A stretch of 27,066 bases of DNA from Clostridia bacterium. GTDB lineage: Bacteria > Bacillota > Clostridia > Christensenellales > DTU072. Every line of letters begins with the position of its first letter. The stretch's first letter is position 1. The position numbers were made by a program, and so were the translations under genes. The notes beneath the pieces are model-generated. The model did no database searches and was not told the origin of the DNA. It saw only the letters and a list, made by a program, of their open reading frames with translations. Positions 25,492 through 27,066 of the stretch are shown here, piece by piece. The stretch covers positions 1 through 27,066 of the forward strand of contig JAQVQU010000009.1 in NCBI GenBank assembly GCA_028701415.1. The letters run 5' to 3'.

Positions 25492-27066
25492 TTATTTATC
25501 ACTTTTTTTTAAGTATATGGCAGAATTTCCTTCAATGTCTATTGATACACTCTGCTGAAACCCATGCATTGGAACCATTTTAGTTACATATTCTTTAGAT
25601 GCAGAAGAATTGCCCCCGTATTCTCTGTCGTTGGTATTAATTATAACCTCATATTTACCCGAATCAGGAACTCCAAAGGAATAATTCTTTCTATTAACAT
25701 CAGAAAAATGAACCACTACAATTATTTTTTCTTTTTGTTTTGATTCTCTATAAAAAACAAATACATTTTGAATGTTATCATCCACAACAATCCATTTAAA
25801 CCCTTCATAACAGGAATCCTGTTCATACAAAGGTGCATTTTTTAAGTATACTTTGTTCAAATCTTTTACAAACGCTTTTACTCCCCTGTGAGTTTCAAAA
25901 TCTAGCAAAAACCAATCTATTGGTCTTGTAAAATCCCATTCGATAAACTGAGCTATTTCATTTCCCATAAAATTAAGTTTTTTCCCTGGATAAGCAATTT
26001 GGTAGGCATATAGCACCTTTAGTGCGGAGAATTTATCTTTATACGACCCAGGTACTTTCCCTATCATTGAACACTTTCCATGAACAACTTCATCGTGGGA
26101 AAAAGGTAAAATATAGTTTTCACTAAAAGCATACGATATACCAAAAGTAATCTTATTATGAGAACCTTTTCTAAAAAATGGGTCAATTGAAATATATTCA
26201 AGCAAATCATTCATCCACCCCATATCCCATTTAAAATTAAAACCTAGGCCACCTATCGATGGAGGCAATGTAACCATTGGAAAGGCAGTGCTTTCCTCAG
26301 CAATAGTAATTGTTCCAGGATATTTAGTTAAAAGTGTATTATTCATAGACCTCAGAAAGGAAACAGCATCAAAATTATATCTACTTCCATCGGGATTGGG
26401 GATCCATTCACCTTCCTTTCTGTCATAATCTAAATATAGCATGCTTGCAACAGCATCCATTCTTATTCCATCTATGTGATAATACTCCATCCAAAAACAA
26501 GCTGATGAAATCAAAAAGGACCGTACGGTGCCTTTACTATAATCAAAAACAGCAGTTCCCCAACCTTTGTGTTCTGCCCTATATGGGTCACTGTATTCAA
26601 ACAAGGGTGTCCCATCAAAACGATATAAGCCGAACTCATCCTTAGGAAAATGTGAAAAAACCAAATCAAGTATTATAAAAATACCTTCACTATGGCACTT
26701 ATCTACAAAATACATAAAATCATGAGGGGTTCCAAACCTTGAAGTCGGGGCAAAAAACCCAGTGCATTGATAGCCCCAACTCATTTCCAATGGATGCTCC
26801 GTAACGGGTAAAAGTTCAATATGGGTATAACCCATTTCTTTAACATATGGGATCAAACTATCCGCAAGATCGCGATATGAATAATAGTTGCCATCGGGAT
26901 GACGTCTCCAAGATCCCAGATGGATTTCATAGATGTTGATTGGACATGAATATGGGTCAAATTTTTTTCTCTCCTCTAAAAATTTTGAATCATTCCATTT
27001 ATATCCATTAATGTCATAAATTTTACTTGCATTTCCGGGAGGAGTTTCAGTGTGTAAAGCAAAAGG
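25492..27066 (-). CDS. glgB: 1,4-alpha-glucan branching enzyme (5' end outside window)
   Basis: 524 codons are visible; the frame is open to base 27066, so the N-terminal 100 or so residues (carbohydrate-binding module 48 region) lie outside. The TTG at 26856 is internal, because the preceding 70 codons continue the protein with INIYEIHLGSWRR. GlgB cuts alpha-1,4 chains and rejoins them as alpha-1,6 branches. Visible motifs: HPLEMSWGYQCTGFFAPTSR, region I DLVFSHFPKDEFGL, nucleophile Asp in GIRMDAVASML (visible residue 204), acid/base Glu in TIAEEST (visible residue 257), and PFSHDEVVHGK with His-Asp (visible residues 324-325). The C-terminal beta domain ends with AIYLKK. It is the first visible gene of the operon glgB-glgC-glgD-glgA-glgP. 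Confidence 0.96.
   Translation of the reverse strand, partial: PFALHTETPPGNASKIYDINGYKWNDSKFLEERKKFDPYSCPINIYEIHLGSWRRHPDGNYYSYRDLADSLIPYVKEMGYTHIELLPVTEHPLEMSWGYQCTGFFAPTSRFGTPHDFMYFVDKCHSEGIFIILDLVFSHFPKDEFGLYRFDGTPLFEYSDPYRAEHKGWGTAVFDYSKGTVRSFLISSACFWMEYYHIDGIRMDAVASMLYLDYDRKEGEWIPNPDGSRYNFDAVSFLRSMNNTLLTKYPGTITIAEESTAFPMVTLPPSIGGLGFNFKWDMGWMNDLLEYISIDPFFRKGSHNKITFGISYAFSENYILPFSHDEVVHGKCSMIGKVPGSYKDKFSALKVLYAYQIAYPGKKLNFMGNEIAQFIEWDFTRPIDWFLLDFETHRGVKAFVKDLNKVYLKNAPLYEQDSCYEGFKWIVVDDNIQNVFVFYRESKQKEKIIVVVHFSDVNRKNYSFGVPDSGKYEVIINTNDREYGGNSSASKEYVTKMVPMHGFQQSVSIDIEGNSAIYLKKSDK

Noticed and set aside
26854..26856. TTG as a start codon of the branching enzyme.
   Set aside because: The 70 preceding in-frame codons encode conserved GlgB sequence, so this is an internal leucine of a gene cut by the window edge.

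Overview
The window is AT-rich DNA from a low-GC, Gram-positive-type bacterium, most likely a member of the Bacillota (Clostridia). The evidence is a glycogen operon that carries both glgC and glgD, strong AGGAGG-type ribosome binding sites, standard stop codons (TAA, TAG and TGA all end genes here), and lipobox signal peptides on surface proteins. A giant InlB-repeat/BspA-like leucine-rich-repeat lipoprotein is typical of uncultivated gut Clostridia, but the genus cannot be told from sequence alone.

Layout. (1) 1-480, minus: the first 160 codons of an unknown lipoprotein that runs off the left edge. (2) 694-11526, minus: one 3610-residue lipoprotein. It has a lipobox, one Ig-like domain, about 12 InlB-type beta repeats and about 2500 residues of BspA-type leucine-rich repeats. 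(3) 11527-11950: a divergent spacer holding two well-formed promoter candidates, one facing each way. (4) 11951-16831, plus: a likely four-gene operon of an Eis-like GNAT acetyltransferase, a membrane-anchored alkaline phosphatase, a GNAT_C-like acyltransferase and an AMP-forming acyl-CoA ligase. (5) 16831-17075: four degenerate 63-64 bp tandem repeats between convergent genes, each able to fold into a hairpin. (6) 17150-27066, minus: the glycogen cluster, transcribed in the order glgB (cut by the right edge), glgC, glgD, glgA, glgP, then after about 200 bp a GH13 amylase-like enzyme.

The right half forms a complete glycogen cycle. GlgC (with its degenerate partner GlgD) makes ADP-glucose, GlgA extends the chains, GlgB branches them, GlgP releases glucose-1-phosphate, and the GH13 enzyme probably trims the glucan. 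The middle operon pairs an acyl-activating enzyme with two acyltransferase-type proteins and an extracytoplasmic phosphatase; its product cannot be deduced. The left half encodes surface lipoproteins probably used in adhesion or host/matrix interaction. I saw no tRNA, rRNA, CRISPR array, transposase, integrase or phage gene. The least conventional parts are the higher-order organisation of the giant lipoprotein, the convergent hairpin repeat, and the acyl/phosphatase operon.
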